Shown: positions 39,574 to 51,674 of the stretch, piece by piece
Numbering within the stretch: the stretch's first letter is position 1
Layout of the letters: the number at the start of each line of letters is the position of its first letter
Origin: Paratrimastix pyriformis
Taxonomy: Eukaryota > Preaxostyla > Paratrimastigidae
NCBI GenBank assembly: GCA_027972325.1
Contig: JAPMOS010000040.1
Span: 124,001-188,000, forward strand
Direction: 5' to 3'
Length of the DNA: 64,000 nt
Program-made: the position numbers and the translations under genes
Notes under the pieces: generated by a model
Told to the model about the DNA's origin: nothing
What the model saw: only the letters and a program-made list of their open reading frames with translations
Database searches by the model: none

Positions 39574-40217
39574 CTAGGGGCAAATTGTGCCGGGGAGCCC
39601 GGGTTTTGGGGAGCCTGGAACCCCAAAAAATGGGATTGTGACCGAGTCGCGGGACTGTGACGCCGCGCGACCGAACCGAGTTAAAAAAACCCTAGGGTCC
39701 CATAGGCATTATTTTGATGCGCGCTGGAGTCGCAAGGCGAAGGAAAAGCTTCCGAGGCCCGACACCCAATTTTTTTCTCTCAGTTCGACACCGCCCACTG
39801 GCCGTCCGTGAGGAGTTGAGAGACCAATGAAGGAACAATCTATCTCGCACAATTTTCCGCTTTTTTTCATTTCGCTCCTACCTGTGGTTCAAATAATAAA
39901 GACTGAATCTGAGGGACTCGTGAGCCCTCCGATCCGACCCTTCTAGAGACTCATCCGAAATCTGGTCTTGGTCATAGTTTTTCTGGCCTCCACATCTTTC
40001 CCATGACGAGAGATTGCGAAGGCGAAAGCAGTAGAGCGGTACAAAGCTGAAATCATGTCACTATTCACCAGGTCCAGCCCAAGAAACACAAGCGCGCAAA
40101 AATAGTCGGCGCCTCCCCCCACTTCACCCGCGCCCCAAGTGGCCCCGATTTTGGGAGTCCCGTCCCGCGAAATTGCGGCTGAATCCCCACGCAGTCCCCG
40201 GCACAATTTGCCCCTAG
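39574..40217. mobile_element. 644-bp TIR element (MITE-like) inserted in the LINE 3' UTR
   Basis: Perfect 23-bp terminal inverted repeats start CTAGGGGCAAATTGTGCC. AAATGA is duplicated on each side (39568-39573 and 40218-40223). LINE copy 1 has the empty site, GAAATGAATCC, which proves the insertion and its edges. No transposase frame inside. Six-base target duplication and the ends do not let me fix a superfamily. Confidence 0.92.
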
Positions 40218-40365
40218 AAATGAATCCTCTTCTTTTCCTTTTGTATCGTTCTCCTCATCCCTCTCTTTCTTTCTTTCTTTCTTCCCTTCCCTCACCCCTT
40301 TCATCGTTCTTCTCCGGCAATTGCCCCATTGTCCCCGGGCCAACACGTTTTTCCCCCTCTTGATT

Positions 40366-40632
40366 CGGTGGCGAGCGAGGTAGCGTGTAGTACCCAGGAT
40401 CTGTCGTCATCGTCTCCAAAATCCGGCAATCCTTTCCAGAGGACTCGAAGGCGGATGTCGCCGTTGTCGTCAATCTCGTGGCGCAGGAATTACCCGTAGG
40501 CAGCCTCGGCTTCAAGGTCGGTTGGTGAGAGGGCTGCTGCATTGAAAGGCGCGAGCTTGGTGATGTGGGTCTCCATGGCGGTGTCGAGGACGTTCTTGAC
40601 GACGTAGTTGACACCATTCTTCTTCTTCTCTT
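40366..40632 (-). mobile_element. Fossil scrap of an LTR (Ty3-like) retroelement pol 3' end
   Basis: A short broken stretch on (-) resembles the end of integrase and the chromodomain-like tail of Ty3-type elements (a stretch ending THITKLAPF, followed further on by LRVLWKGL). No LTRs, RT or gag seen nearby. LINE copy 2 lies directly beside it. Old and clearly not whole. Confidence 0.35.
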
Positions 40633-40644
40633 CGACGATGTAGG

Positions 40645-42606
40645 GGCCACGGCCCTCCGGTTGGAGCTGGGCACGCGGGGCTTCGTGCAGGGGACGGCCA
40701 TGGTCACCCTGGGGACCTCCATCAACATCGTCGTCCGGGCCCGCTCGACCCAGGCCGTCCTGCCCTGCACCGCCGACCGGCTGCTCTCAACCACCCCTTT
40801 GCGGCCTCGTGGGACGGTCCGTGCCGGGGGGGGAGGGGGGGGGGGGAGGGGAGGGGGAGGGGGAGGGGAGGAGGTGGGGGCAGCCACACCGCACACTGAC
40901 ACCTGCCCTCTTGTCCAAGACGCTCAGGGTTTTGCGCCGACATCACCCCCTGGTTCTCACGCGCACTTCATGCCCGTCCCCCGCTGCCACCGCTCCCCGG
41001 TGGGGCTGGCAGGTGCGGGCAAAGGTGAGCCAACGAAGGCGCCCGGACTCCTCCACGCTGCGCCCCCGGCCTTCGGCCGGATGTCCGACTTGGCGCTGGG
41101 CACCACCTGGACGGCTCCGCGAGTCTTGAGGACCACGCCCCAAGCTTCGCACCCAACCCCCGCACGCGGAGGCGAGATGGACCCATGCGTCCCGCGTCTC
41201 AATCGCCCTGGTCACCCCGGCGCCCGATCCGCTGGTCCGTGCCCGCTCTTGCCCAGACCATTTCGCACACCCCACGGCCTCGCAGAGCCGGCCTCACCCA
41301 CGTCTTTCGCCCATCAGTCGGGCACCTGGTCGACGCATTGAACGAACGGGAGCCAGGTACGACACCTTCCCAACCACCCAGTCCGTCATCGATCCTCTCC
41401 TCCTCCTCGTCTGCCTCCTCCTCCTCGTCTGCCTCCTCCTCTGCCTCTGCCTCCTCCGTGCCAACCACGTCCAGGCAGCACACAGGTCGCACACTTATCA
41501 ACTCCGCACCACGCCTTCCATGCACGCCACTGCTGCTGCTGCTGTTGTGCAGTTTGTGGCATCGGAGGGGCAGCGGGCAGGATGCCCTCCCTGGCTGCGC
41601 GCCTTGCCCACCCGCCGCACACAGTCCGCAATGCCATCCGCACCCCACCCCCACATCGTCAGTCTTGGGAGGACACTCCTGATGTGCCGTTCACATCGAT
41701 CCTCTTCCCCGTACCATCCCCTGACCCCCTTGCCGGTTCGATTGGCTCCGTGGGGAGGTGCTGCGCCGGTTCGCGCAGAACCAACTGACCGCCCAGGTGG
41801 AGGCGAGGAGGCCGCCCTCAAGGGCGGGCACCCGTTGCACAGGGAGATGTTTGCCGAGGACCCCAGGGTCTGCATTCCCCCCTCACCTCCCACCTGGCCC
41901 CCCCGTGACCCTCCTCACGCGCTCCTGCAGTGTCCCTTGTGTTCCCTCGGCTGCCCGCTTTCGGCTGTCAGCTTCAGAACTCAAAAACGATGCCTTGCCG
42001 TCCGGTGTCAACTCATCCGTCATCCTTACCCGCCATCTCTGTCACCTCTCTGCCAAATTGGTTTTCTCATTCCACTCGCGACTCTGTTTCTGGATGCGTG
42101 CAGTTTTGACGATGTTTCCTTGTGGCAGCGCACCCTGCGCGCCCCTCGCTCCGCACCGCAGGAAGATCAGGGCGCCGGCCATTCGACCTCCTGTTGCCCG
42201 GTCTGTCACCAACTGCCACGTGCCCCCGCGTTTTGTGACGAGTTTGCTGGCCGCTCGCAGCTGCCCCAGTGTCGCCTCTCCTGGTCACTGCTGTGCATTC
42301 GCACCTTCAGCACGTGTCGGCCCTCTTCGCACCACCTTGTCCCGTCCTTCAGTTTCAACAAGATCACTCGCCACACTGTCTCTGGCCACCTGCCTCTGGC
42401 CCCCCTTCCTTGGATTTCCCACGGTGTCGTGGTGTGTGCTGCTTGTCTGGCCCCGCCGCACCGACCAACTTGCCCAGTCCAATATTGAGACACTTCTTTT
42501 GCCTGCAGATGCAACCGCGGCCGCGACCGACTTCCGAACCCAACCGGTATCATCCGCCCTGATGCCCGGCCTCCCCCCGATAAACGAGGCTGTAGTGCAA
42601 CGGTAA
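40645..42606 (+). CDS. Unrecognised multi-exon gene
   Basis: First clear exon begins after ACGATGTAG: GATALRLELGTRGFVQGTAM then VTLGTSINIVVRARSTQAVL, ending near 40816 at a GTCCGTGCC donor. A poly-G intron with GGGGAGGGG follows to an acceptor near 40919 (TTGTCCAAG). Later exon-like pieces: GLTHVFRPSVGHLVDALNE (41290-41355), VLRRFAQNQLTAQVEARR (41757 on), and a last piece SSALMPGLPPINEAVVQR with stop at 42606. Composition and donor type support a real gene, but no domain is recognised and the exon chain between 40.9 and 42.5 kb is guesswork. A (TCCTCC)n stretch lies at 41395-41455. Confidence 0.4.
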
Positions 42607-42609
42607 TGT

Positions 42610-43854
42610 GTTTGGTGTTCGTGGCAAGGGTGCGAGTTCAATTCACGCGGCAAGCAATATATTTTTTGAAATAGCCGAGAAATAGCCGAGAAATTTGGGT
42701 GACGATGCTCGACGAAAAAACAAAAAATCAAAAAAAAAAAAAAACGGTCCCAAAATTTTTTGCGAGAGTCAAGGTTTCTGAATATGCCGGCAAAGCTCCC
42801 CTGTCCCTCTCTCAGACTGCGTCACCAAAAACACGCCCGAGAAGTGAGGTCTGTGGGACGGGGAGCACTCCGGACCCTCAGAGAAGTTGCAAAGGGCCGC
42901 AAAACAGTGAACCGGACTCGGTTCAGGGAGGCCAGAGGCAAACATGATGGTGTGCTCCCGAACAAACTGGAATTTCGAAAAATCGCCTGCAAAATTTTTT
43001 TTGGATCCCTCCTGATGATGATGCTAATGCCCGCAGAACGGGCCTCGCCAGGGCCGAATCAAAGTTATAACTTTTTCAAGACAGCTGAAAAAAAGATGAG
43101 CTCGGAATGGTCTCAAAATGGGAGTATCATAAAGATCTGTTGTCGAAATGTGAAGAATATTGAAAAAAATACGCAGCCCCGTGGCAGGTCCTCACGCGGG
43201 TAGTAAAACGAAGAGCCCTTTGTCTCACTCAAAAGGGTGCAAGCAACTGTTTCAGAGTTTGAAATCCTTGTGGGGACGGTTGGACGGATCTGCCGCTGAA
43301 TCGAGTCTTAGAAGGGTTTCCCGCGCAGCAATAATGTCATGGAATGTCATCAGATCCGAAGGACTCATGTGCCACAAAGGCAGTTACCGGTCGATGAACT
43401 CAACCGACCTGGAAATTTGTAGAACGATGTTCTGGATAGTACTTTCCGGCTTCATACATATGGTTGGCAAGGTCTCGCCGATCCCTCCCACGGATGCGCC
43501 AGGTAAATAGCCATTCGCTTTCAAATACTCATCTGTGAGTGGGTGACCGTTGTATCATTGCTCACTGAAGTTCGGACGACTCGTCAAGACATTTGAACCA
43601 GTGGAAAGTGGGAGAAATGGTGAGAAAGGGGATGATAGACAGAACAAGGCAGCTTACCGAGAAGTGAGCTTTGATTGCCCAAATTTAAAATGGAGTCTTC
43701 TTGGTGATCACCGGAACAGAGCGCCATGAAAAATGCCCGCTGACGCGACGTGAGAGCGATGTGAAACCTTGAAGATACTGTAGTCCCCCGGCTCGTCCTG
43801 CTCTGCTCCACGGTTTTCGTCTCCTTCCTGCCTGTTTCTTGAGTGGGACCTTTT
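42610..43854. other. AT-richer intergenic region before PDK1
   Basis: Only short frames. A and T runs (42715-42744, 42990-43000) are unlike the GC-rich flanks. 43700-43854 directly precedes the PDK1 start and should hold its promoter and 5' UTR; no TATA box is convincing. Confidence 0.5.
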
Positions 43855-45296
43855 ATGACTGATATCTCTCCCTCCCCATTGATCCCTACCCAACACCCAA
43901 ATGATCCCCCCGTGACACCGCCACCACCGCCCACCCCCACCACTCCCCAGCCATCGACCCCGGCCCCCCACCATTCCCCCGCTCCCAAACGTGTTTCCGC
44001 CGCTGACTTTGAGTTTGGCCGTGAAATTGGGAGCGGGGCCTATTCGACCGTCATAAAAGCCAAGCTACGGACAACGGGGGAAGAGTTCGCAATCAAGATC
44101 ATCGACAAGGCTCACCTGGTCAAGTTTAAGAAGACCGAAACCGTCAAGGCAGAACGGGATATCTTGTTTCGTCTCTCACACCCAAACATTGTCAAGCTGG
44201 CTTGCACATTCCAGGATGCCGAGCATCTCTGTCTGTCTTTTTCGCCCCATCCACCTGGTATCAACAATCTTGGCATGGTAGATTTTGTTTTGGAACTTGG
44301 GTACGGTGAACTTATTAAACACCGAGGAAGCTCGGAGCCCTTCTCGGTTGATGCGGCCCGATTCTACGTGGCCGAGATCGTCAGCGCCCTCGAGTACATC
44401 CATGCCCAAGGGTCTGTTTAGACATTCCTCACGTGCATCATCCATCATTCATCTTTCGGGACTTTTCCGGACAATTTGGCCTGTGGTTACCTCCCCTCCC
44501 CCGGGGGTTAGTGTCATCCACCGGGACTTGAAACCGGAGAACATCCTGATTGGCCGGGACGGACACATCAAGCTGACGGACTTTGGCACGGCCACGACCG
44601 TCGATGCTGACTTGGGACGTCCGTGCAATCCATCATATTCTTCCTCGCCTGGCGGTTGCCCCGGGGGGGAGGGAGCCACGGAGGCGTGGATGTTGATTGA
44701 ATCAAACCCGCCTTGGGAGATCCCCATCGCTATCTCATCCACCCCACCCCCCACCCCACCCCCACCCCACCCCACGCCCAATGTATGCCGCGCTCTGCTA
44801 CCTTTACAGCCCATGCTGACCACCCGCCTTGGGAAATTCCATCATTGCACATCTCATCCCCCCCTCCTCCCTCCTCCTCCTCCTCCTCCTCCTCCTCCTC
44901 CTCCTCCTCCTCCTCCTCCCTCCTCCTCCTCCCTCCTCCTCCTCCTCCCTCCTCCCTCCTCCTCCTCCTCCTCCTCCTCCTCCTCCCTCCTCCTCCTCCT
45001 CCTCCTCCTCCTCCTCCTCCTCCTCCTCCTCCTCCCTCCTCCTCCTCCTCCTCCTCCTCCTCCTCCTCCTCCTCCTCCTCCTCCCTCCTCCTCCTCCTCC
45101 TCCTCCTCCTCCTCCTCCTCCCATGCATGGTTGTATAGCTCAAGGGCACCGGCCCACCTTCTGCGGGAGTCCGCTGCTGTTTCGCCCGAGGTGCTTGTAT
45201 GAGTGCGCCACTGATAGTCTGATCTCCTCCTCCCTCCTCCTCCTGCTCTCCTCCACCACCCCACCCCCACCCCACCCCCCCTGCCTCCCCTCTCAG

Positions 45297-45337
<41 letters not shown>

Positions 45338-46457
45338 GCTGCTGCTGCTGCTGCTGCTGCTGCATCCATCTCCCCCTCATTCTCATCCTCCTCCATCCTC
45401 CGCCCACCCCCACCCCCACCCCCACACCCCCCACACCCCTCTCTCCCCTCTCCCCTCCCCTCCTCCACCACCACCACCTCCTCCTCCATCCTCCTCCCCC
45501 CCCCCCGCAGTTCGGACTACTGGGCGCTTGGCTGCATCGTCTATCAGATGTTGGCCCTGACGCCCCCCTTCCAGGGCGACTCGGAGTATCTGCTCTTCCA
45601 GAACATCCTCTCGGGCACTTTCACTTTCCCGCCCGACTTCGACCCGACTGCCCGCGATTTCGTGGCCAAACTGCTGGTCTGCGTCGTCCCTGTGTTTGCG
45701 GGCTGTGTCTGTGGGCTGTGTCTGTGTCTGTGTCTGTCTGTCTGTCTGCCGGGACATCCTCTCGGGCACCTTCGCCTTCCCGCCCGACTTTGACACGACT
45801 GCCCGCGACTTCGTGGCCAAACTGCTGGTCTGTCTGCTGGATTGTGGGCTGTGCTCTCGATGTCTGTCTCTGTCTCTGTCTCTGTCTGTCTCTGTCTCTG
45901 TCTCTGTCTCTGTGTCTCTGTCTCTTCTCTGTCTCTGTCTCTGTCTCTGTCTCTGTCTCTGTCTCTGTCTCTGTCTCTGTCTCTGTCTCTGTCTCTGTCT
46001 CTGTCTCTGTGTGTCTGTCTCTGTCTCTGTCTCTGTCTCTGTCTCTCTGTCTCTGTGTGTCTGTCTCTGTGTTCGTGTTCGTCTGTCTCTGCTCCTGTCT
46101 CTGTGTCTGTCTCTCTGTCTGTGTCTGTGCGTGTCTGTGACACCTTCGCCTTCCCGCCCGACTTCGACCCAACGGCCCGCGATTTCGTGGCCAAACTGCT
46201 GGTCTGTCTGCTGGATTGTGGGCTGTGCTCTCGATGTCTGCCTTTGTCTCTGTCTGTCTCTGGCTTGTGGCTGGCTTGTGGCTGGCTGTGGCTGGCTGTG
46301 GCTGGCTGTGGATGGCTGGCTGTGGCTGGCTTGTGGCTGTGGCTGGCTGGCTGTGGATGGCTGTGGATGGCTGGCTGTGGCTGGCTGGCTGTGGTTGGCT
46401 GGCTGTGGCTGGCTGGCTGTGGCTGGCTGGCTGTGGATGGCTGTGGATGGCTGGCTG

Positions 46458-46507
<50 letters not shown>

Positions 46508-48424
46508 TGGATGGCTGTGGATGGCTGGCTGGCTGGCTGGATGGCTGTGGCTGGCTGGCTGTGGCTGGCTGGCTGGCTGGCTGGCTGTGGCTGGCTGGCT
46601 GTGGCTGGCTGGCTTGTGGCTGGCTGGCTGTGGCTGGCTGGCTGTGGTTGGCTGGCTGTGGTTGGCTGGCTGCGGTTGGCTGTGGCTGGCTGTGGGCTGG
46701 CTGGCTGCAGCTGCCTGTCAGCCCTCATTCTGCCTGTTCGCCCTCGTCTCCCTCGATCTCAAGCTACTTTTCTCCCGTCCCTCCCTCCCTCCTCCCTCCT
46801 CCCCCCCCCCCCTGCCCCCTCCTCCCTCCTCCCCTCCTCTTCCTCCTCCCTCCTCCCTCCCTCCTCCTCCTCCCCCCTCCTCCTCCTCCCTCCCTCCTCC
46901 TCCTCCTCCTCCCTCCTCCTCCTCCTCCTCCTCCCTCGTCCTCCTCCTCCTCCTCCTCCTCTCCACCTCTTCTTCCTCCCTCCTCCTCCTCCCTCCTCCT
47001 CCTCCTCCCTCCTCCTCCTCCTCCTCCTCCTCCTCCTCTCCTCCTCTTCCTCCTCTCAGCTTCGCGACCCCACCCAGCGAATGGACCCCACCCAGATGAA
47101 GGCCCACCCCTTCCTGGCCAGCATCGACTTCGCCACCCTGCGCAGCCAGACCCCGCCCATCCGCCCCCCCTCATCCGACCCCCCCCCCCAGCGCAGCCAA
47201 CACCTCCGTCCTCTCTGCCGCCAGCACTCCCACCCCCTCCTCCTCCTCCATCGCCCACTCGCATCACCACCCCGTGCCGCCGCCCTCCCCCCTGCACCAA
47301 GTCACCTCCTCGCCCCTGGTCGTGCCGGCCATCCTGCCGGCCACCGCCCGGGCCCCGACCCCGACTGGGTCCGCCTGCACCAACACCACCCCACCGGCCT
47401 CTCCGGCCCGGGGGTCGGGACGCGGTGATGAGGCCGAGGGTGCCGAGATGATGATGGGCGCGGGCGGGGGTCAGACGGTGCTCTTCCCGGCCACATCACC
47501 GGTGCTCAGCCTGAATGTCTGTCTGACGGGAGCATCATCAGCATCAGCATCATCCAGTCATCATCAGCATCAGCATCATCATCATCCAATCATCCAATCA
47601 TCCAATCATCATCATCATCATCATCATCCAATCATCATCATCCAATCATCATCATCATCATCATCATCCAATCATCATCATCATCATCATCAGCATCCAA
47701 TCATCATCAGCATCCAATCATCATCATCATAATCTCAGCATCAGCATCAGCATCGCCATCATGTTTTTGTGATTGCGCTCCTTCTCCCTCTGTTCCTTTC
47801 TCCATCTCGCTTCATAGGCCGACACATCATCCAATCATCCAATCATCAGCATCCAATCATCATCCTCAGCATCATCATCCAATCATCATCCAATCAGCAT
47901 CATCATCGTCATCAGCACCCAATCATCCAATCATCATCATCAGCATCAGCATCAGACCTGCTGACACCCCACCCACCCGCATCAAAGCAGCCAGCCATTG
48001 CGACCACCCGTGATGTGACCATATCACCTGACTACCTCCTCCCCCCGACCCCCCCCCCCCCCGCAGCCCAAGGGCCCTCGTCCCGCTCGCTGCCCCCGCG
48101 CCCCTTCTCCGTCCGGCCCCCGCCCGATGAGGGTGGGGTGGTGCCCCTGTTCAAGTGCACCAGGTCCGTGTTGATAATGATGATGTTGGTGATCATGATG
48201 ATGATGATGATTGGATGAGGGTGGGGTGGTGCCCCTGTTCAAGTGCACCAGGTCCGTGTTGATAATGATAACTCGATGATTGGATGACTGGATCACTGGA
48301 TCACTGGATGATGATTGGATGATGATGATTGGATGGTGATGATTGGATGATTGGATGATTGGATGATTGGATGATGATGATGATGATGATTGGATGATGA
48401 TGATGATTGGATGATGATGATGAT

Positions 48425-48490
<66 letters not shown>

Positions 48491-48555
48491 GAATGATGAT
48501 GATGATTGAATGATGATGATGATTGGATGATTGGATGATTGGATGATTGGATGAT

Positions 48556-48608
<53 letters not shown>

Positions 48609-48863
48609 GTCGACCCCTCACCTGCCGCATCCACCCACGCACCCCGCACAGCACCGGACTGGTCCCCAGCACACGTCCGGCCCTCAGCTCTTCGCTGAGC
48701 AACCCGGCCGTCCCCGCCTCGCCCACCCACTGCGACCCCGAAGGCTCCCTCTGGTCCGCATAGACCCCACCCACCACCCACCCATGCCCCCACTCCGCCT
48801 CCAAAGCCCCCCATGTGCCACCACCGCACACCGTGCCCACGCCGCTACCACTCACGTGATCCC

Positions 48864-48896
<33 letters not shown>

Positions 48897-49045
48897 ACAC
48901 ACACACACGCTCGGTAGGTCGCGGTTCCTGGTGGCGGGTGAGAGATGCATACACGCCCCATCTAAGCGGTCGGTCTTCTCCAGGTCTGTGCCCGTGATGA
49001 TGATGATTGTATGGTGGTGATGATGATGATGATGATGATGATGAT

Positions 49046-49093
<48 letters not shown>

Positions 49094-49756
49094 CTGGATG
49101 ATGGTGACTGGATGATGATGATTGGATGGTGACGAGATGATGGGTGATGATGATGGTACGCCGAGCTGACCACCATCCCACCGCCAAGTGGTACTGACCA
49201 ACATCCCGTCTCATTCCATTGGCCTCTTCTTCCCTGCCCCCCCCCCCCCCCCCCCCCCCCCCCGCATGCAGCACCGCCAACTGGTACTGACCAACATCCC
49301 GTCTCATTCCTTCCTCTCTTCTTTTCCACCACCCCTCCACCCCCACCCCCGCCGCCAACTGGTGCTGACCAACATCCCGTCTCATTCGATGATGATCATG
49401 ATGATGATCATGATGATTGGATGATGATGATTTGATGACTGATCATGACAATGATGAGCTCTCTTCTTTTCCCCCCGTCCCCCACACGCAGCACCGCCAA
49501 CTGGTACTGACCAACTTCCCCCGGCTGATTTACATCGACCCCTCGCGGATGGTCCAAAAGGGCACCGTACCCTGGTCGGCCCGCCTCTACCCCGAGGCCC
49601 GCGACGCGTACAACTTCATCATCCACACCGTCCGTGTGTGTGCGAATGTATGTGAATGTGTCAGACTGATCATCCCATCATCAACATCCAGTCGTCAGCA
49701 TCATCGGCATCATCATCCTCATCCTCATCGTCATCATCCAAGCATCATCATCGTCG

Positions 49757-49817
<61 letters not shown>

Positions 49818-49840
49818 ATCATCCAATCATCCAATCATCC

Positions 49841-49888
<48 letters not shown>

Positions 49889-50764
49889 ATCATCCAATCA
49901 TCCAATCATCCAATCATTTGGATCATCATCCGGTTCATCATCAGCATCATCGCCCGCCACCACCCACCCACCCACACAGCCCAACCGGCGCTACACCTGG
50001 AGGACCCGCACCGTCACCCAATCATCATCATCATCCATCATCCATCATCACCATCCATCATCACATCCACCATCATCATCCAATCATCACCCGCCGCCAC
50101 CCACCCACCCACACAGCCCAACCGGCGCTACTACCTTGAGGACCCCTCGGGCAACGCGCACCGCTGGGTCGAGGCGATCATGCAGCAGCACGCTCTACAG
50201 CAGGAGACCCCCGTCCTCCCCACCACCATCACCACCACCCCCACGCCATCCACCCCCGGGTCCCCCGCCCCCTCCACCACCTCCACCCGTCGCTCATCCT
50301 TCACGGCCCTACGGCCCAGCCCCACCAACTCCCCGCTGCCCCTGCCCCCGGCGGCCGAACTCCGCTCCAATCCGCTGCGCCTCTTCCGAATGGCCTCGTT
50401 CCGTTCGGCCTCCGCCTCGCCGTCACCCGCGCCCGCCGCCGCACCCACCATCACCCCCGCCCCCACACCCTCCGACCCAGACACCAACAGCATCAAAGAC
50501 AACAAGGACCGAGATGCCGGTTCGGAGTACAACTCCACGGCCACTTCGAGCACCCCGCGGCGCTCCTGCCCCCCGCCCAGGCGGCCTCAGCCCTTGGCAT
50601 ACTTGATCCGTCCGCCCCGCGCCCGGACAGGGCCGTGGTGGTCACCGTGGCGGCCCTGCCCCCCTTGGCCGACCCCGTCAGCGCCCCCCCGGGCCACTCC
50701 CCCGAGCCTTGAAACACACACCGGTCACCAGCCCCCAGTGGTGATCATCAAGCTCCGCCAATGA
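43855..50764 (+). CDS. PDPK1: 3-phosphoinositide-dependent protein kinase 1 (kinase plus PH domain)
   Basis: ATG at 43855. Exon 1 has a Pro-rich head, then the P-loop FGREIGSGAYSTVIKAK and the lysine in FAIKIIDKAH. Introns at 44231, 44412, 44619, 45217, 45677, 47516, 48164 and 49630 start GTCTG or GTCCG. Later exons give LYFVLELGYGELI, ALEYIHAQGVIHRDLKPENI (HRD), LTDFGTA (DFG), the activation segment with FCGSP and SPEVL, SDYWALGCIVYQM, LRDPTQRMDPTQMKAHPF, and the PH domain RQLVLTNFPRLIYIDPSRMV, TVPWSARLYPEA, HTPNRRYYLEDPSGNAHRW. The PH part aligns closely with animal PDK1, which binds PtdIns(3,4,5)P3 and phosphorylates AGC kinases such as Akt. Odd: around 45170-45200 two compensating one-base shifts split FCGSP...VSPEVL...LYECATDS, and frame changes occur at poly-C runs near 47180. 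The C-terminal end (50550-50764) is frame-uncertain, with a possible earlier stop near 50710. Confidence 0.93.
44860..45120 (+). repeat. (CTC)n/(CCT)n repeat in PDK1 intron 44619-45138
   Basis: CTC runs with CCTCCCTCC interruptions, forming most of a 520-bp intron whose donor is GTCCGTGC and acceptor TGTATAG. Confidence 0.95.
45677..47059 (+). repeat. 1.38-kb PDK1 intron with exon-edge copies and three simple repeats
   Basis: Donor GTCTGCGTC, acceptor CTCTCAG. Contains two copies (45752-45830 and 46138-46205) of the preceding exon end plus donor, then (TGTCTC)n at 45865-46130, (GGCTGTGGCT)n at 46255-46715, and (CTC/CCT)n at 46775-47055. Confidence 0.9.
47540..48063 (+). repeat. PDK1 intron with (CAT)n and CAATCATC units
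   Basis: Begins GTCTGTCTG at 47516. CAT/CAGCAT repeats run to 47755, then a unique 65-bp pyrimidine stretch, more CAT units (47820-47955), and a poly-C tract ending GCAG at 48066. Confidence 0.85.
48164..49165 (+). repeat. PDK1 inter-domain introns rich in (GAT)n, with a duplicated exon edge
   Basis: GATG runs at 48175-48215, 48260-48605 and 49005-49160. The segment GGGTGGGGTGGTGCCCCTGT through the GTCCGTGTTG donor occurs twice (48131 and 48217). Short coding pieces between the repeats: TGLVPSTRPALSSSLSNPAV (about 48645-48760) and RFLVAGERCIHAPSKRSVFS (48915-48978), the latter matching the start of the PDK1 PH domain. A 38-base C run sits at 48858-48895. Confidence 0.75.
49170..49491 (+). 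repeat. Three decoy copies of the PH-exon start
   Basis: CACCGCCAACTGGTACTGAC followed by CAACATCCCGTCTCATTC occurs at about 49180, 49270 and 49350, each after a C-rich tract. The true exon start CACCGCCAACTGGTACTGAC is at 49492 and continues CAACTTCCCCCGGCTG. Confidence 0.85.
49695..50110 (+). repeat. (CAT)n and a decoy copy of the last PDK1 exon start
   Basis: CAT runs (49700-49950) inside the intron starting GTCCGTGTG at 49630. CCCAACCGGCGCTACACCTG at 49979 is a diverged copy of the true exon start at 50117 (CCCAACCGGCGCTACTACCT), both after CCCACACAG. Confidence 0.85.
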
Positions 50765-50856
50765 AGACGGATTGTGTGTGATGTTTTCTGTCACCTCTGG
50801 GCCCTCTTCTTGCCCTCGCCGCCAACCTTCCCCCCCCGCCACCTGGCGGCCTCCGA

Positions 50857-50891
<35 letters not shown>

Positions 50892-51200
50892 ACGCGGTCT
50901 TGAAGTCCACTCGCAAGTCAATGGGACCCCCGCGAGTCTTTGAAAAGCAATCAGCCCCCACAGTGTTTGGTCACCCTGACCACCCGTGAGCGCCCCCCCC
51001 CCCCCCCCCCCGGGACATGCTCCCGAGACTCGAAAATCACACAACTAGCCCCCATTGCTTGGTCACCATGACCATCATGGCAGACCCAGAGCGCGCCCCG
51101 AACACGCCCCGAACCGAGCCTGGAACACCGCAGCTCGGGGTACCCCGTGGAGCAACGCCCCCCCCCCCCCCCCACGCACCTTGAAATGCCCAGCCTGCCG
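50690..51200 (+). repeat. Diverged direct repeats downstream of PDK1, each with a poly-C tract
   Basis: Segments near 50690-50760, 50920-50990 and 51010-51080 share an order of poly-C, CCCGAGxCTTGAAA-like, AGCCCCCA and TTGGTCACC-like words. They look like repeated copies of the PDK1 3' end. Confidence 0.5.
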
Positions 51201-51609
51201 AATGAGGTGGGAGTGGAGGAGGAGGGGCATCCCCGCCACCCCAGCCCACGCACCCTCATCCAACATCCACATCCACACCCACCGGCATCATCCCCCCCCC
51301 CCCCCCCCCGAGGTCTGGTCCCGCCCACCATCACCCTTGGGTTCGGATGGACCTCCTTCCCTCCCTCCCTCTCCCCTCCCTCTCCCCTCCAGTCGCACCG
51401 GCAGCGCCAATTTTTGTTTTTTTTTTGCTGTCGGTGGTGGGGTTTCTTCGTGTGTAAAACCCATTCTTCTTCATCATCACCTTCATCCAATCATCATCAC
51501 CTTCATCCAGTCATCATCACCATCCAGTCATCATCATCATCCAATCATCATCCAATCATCATCATCATCCAGTCATCATCATCATCACCATCATCACCAT
51601 CATCATCAC

Positions 51610-51674
<65 letters not shown>

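Larger units (their letters stand above)
38261..40357 (+). mobile_element. R2-like LINE copy 2, 5'-truncated, with 8-bp target duplication
   Basis: Begins GGCCTCCCGCTCCTGCC, within the end of the RT domain, and ends TTTTTCCCCC; TCTTGATT flanks both sides (38253-38260, 40358-40365). It keeps the C-terminal third of the protein and the 3' UTR. The UTR is split by a 644-bp TIR element (39574-40217). Sequence identity to copy 1 is very high over the shared coding part, so both are fairly recent. Confidence 0.88.

Noticed and set aside
42580-42655. tRNA-like words TGTAGTGCAACGG and GAGTTCAATTC
   Set aside because: They resemble A and B boxes, but the acceptor stem does not pair and the T stem has a mismatch, so no cloverleaf forms. 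Could be a degraded tRNA-derived piece.
46255-46715. Trp-Leu-Ala-Gly repeat protein
   Set aside because: GGCTGTGGCT intron minisatellite within PDK1, open in more than one frame.
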